A stretch of 64,000 bases of DNA, from positions 372,001-436,000 of the forward strand of contig NZ_OGVD01000002.1 of assembly GCF_900258045.1 (NCBI RefSeq), written 5' to 3'. How positions within the stretch are numbered: the stretch's first letter is position 1; each line of letters begins with the position of its first letter. This stretch comes from Sphingorhabdus sp. EL138 (GTDB taxonomy: Bacteria; Pseudomonadota; Alphaproteobacteria; Sphingomonadales; Sphingomonadaceae). Under the pieces are notes generated by a model, which did no database searches, was not told the origin of the DNA, and worked only from the letters and a program-made list of their open reading frames with translations. The translations under genes were made by a program, and so were the position numbers. Below, piece by piece: positions 63,428-64,000 of this stretch.

Positions 63428-64000
63428 CTAAGGCGCCAAAACCGTATCTACCGCTTCCGGCAGCAAATCGGAATAGTCGGTAATGTAGTGCAGGCCGCGG
63501 CTTTCCTTGCGCGCGAGCGCGGATTTGACAATCAGGTCCGCGACCTCGATCAGGTTGCGTAGCTCGATCAAATCCTGGGTGACCCGGAAATGGCCGTAAT
63601 ATTCCTCGACTTCACCGCGCAGCAGATCAATGCGGTGCTGGGCGCGCTCCAGACGCTTGGTGGTGCGCACGATGCCGACATAATTCCACATGAAGCGGCG
63701 GATTTCCGTCCATGTCTGCTTGATGACAACTTCTTCATCACTGTCCGTAACGCGGCTTTCATCCCACGGACGGATTGCTGGCGGTTCGGGCATGTCATTC
63801 CAATGCGCCGCGATATCGCGGGCGGCGGCGTCGCCGAAGACGAAACATTCAAGCAAGCTGTTGGAAGCGAGGCGATTGGCGCCATGGAGCCCGCTTTCAC
63901 TGGCTTCACCGGCGGCATAGAGGCCGGGCAAATCAGTGCGGCCGTTGAGGTCAATCAATATCCCGCCGCAGGTATAATGCTGCGCAGGGACGACCGGGAT
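63428..64000 (-). CDS. nadB: L-aspartate oxidase, C-terminal part (5' end outside window)
   Basis: 190 residues are visible; the frame is open to the right edge. HYTCGGI, LYAAGEASESGLHGANRLASNSLLE (in parts) and a helical C-terminal domain with RRFMWNYVGIVRTTKRLERA are the NadB/succinate-dehydrogenase flavoprotein signatures. It oxidises aspartate to iminoaspartate, the substrate of NadA encoded at 45269. Unlike many genomes, nadB is roughly 16 kb from nadA and nadC and on the other strand. Confidence 0.95.
   Translation of the reverse strand: MPVVPAQHYTCGGILIDLNGRTDLPGLYAAGEASESGLHGANRLASNSLLECFVFGDAAARDIAAHWNDMPEPPAIRPWDESRVTDSDEEVVIKQTWTEIRRFMWNYVGIVRTTKRLERAQHRIDLLRGEVEEYYGHFRVTQDLIELRNLIEVADLIVKSALARKESRGLHYITDYSDLLPEAVDTVLAP

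Overview
The window looks like ordinary chromosome of an alphaproteobacterium of the order Sphingomonadales. The resemblance is closest to the Sphingopyxis/Sphingorhabdus/Parasphingorhabdus group, although the genus is inference. The evidence is a mid-50s G+C composition (by eye), a carotenoid hydroxylase of the CrtZ type, an F1-ATPase zeta-inhibitor/BolA/Grx4 trio, the aroC - fabI - BrkB - DnaJ neighbourhood, an infC gene without an AUG start, and many glutathione-linked enzymes. Genes are tightly packed, often with ATGA, TGATG or GTGA overlaps. I saw no rRNA, tRNA, CRISPR array, insertion sequence, integrase, phage gene or complete transport operon.

Layout. Positions 1-2185 (minus) hold a secreted S9 peptidase and the start of a membrane protein. 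Positions 2258-6915 (plus) hold a PabB-PabC fusion, a MetY-type sulfhydrylase followed by a PhnA remnant, and an aspartate aminotransferase. A roughly 200-bp imperfect palindrome (6919-7120) precedes a 52-aa membrane peptide and a secreted single-cysteine MsrA. Positions 8392-11453 (minus) are thrS, a DUF305 lipoprotein and infC. Positions 11648-15277 (plus) carry two alpha/beta hydrolases, a TPR protein and a DUF3617 lipoprotein. Positions 15282-23553 contain a DUF4166 dehydrogenase with a DCC protein, a LysR regulator divergent from a secreted protein, a SIMPL protein, and glyoxalase I and II on either side of a membrane diguanylate cyclase.

Positions 23576-28305 (minus) encode an acyl-CoA synthetase, gamma-glutamyltransferase and PyrD. 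Positions 28440-34521 (plus) encode isovaleryl-CoA dehydrogenase, an epimerase, two GSTs, a SulP transporter and an EamA exporter, converging on crtZ. Positions 35131-39484 (plus) carry leuC - small membrane protein - leuD, a quinone-oxidoreductase-like enzyme and the zeta-inhibitor/BolA/Grx4 trio, ending in three consecutive hairpins with one classical terminator.

Positions 39837-42507 form the most distinctive unit. It consists of two palindromic operators, a BlaI-type repressor, and an M56 (BlaR1-like) membrane protease whose periplasmic part is a long charged coiled coil in place of a penicillin-binding sensor. A 25-bp RNA hairpin closes it. Positions 42550-48368 hold an MBL hydrolase, a DUF4230 protein, a kelch lipoprotein, and nadA and nadC separated by a secreted protein. 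Positions 48411-50487 carry an RNase T2 and a divergent HxlR/carboxymuconolactone-decarboxylase pair with twin operators. Positions 50520-53578 (minus) hold two tandem family-5 solute-binding lipoproteins without a transporter, divergent from an HsaA-like flavoenzyme. Positions 54886-64000 (minus) are two carboxylate transporters, aroC, GNAT, fabI, BrkB, a CbpA-like DnaJ, an ABA4-like membrane protein and the 3' part of nadB.

Much of the content is housekeeping: chorismate and folate, leucine, NAD, pyrimidine, fatty acid and translation genes. The less ordinary content is the BlaI/M56 coiled-coil unit, the paired dyad operators, the orphan binding-protein pair, the palindromic repeat and several structured 3' regions.
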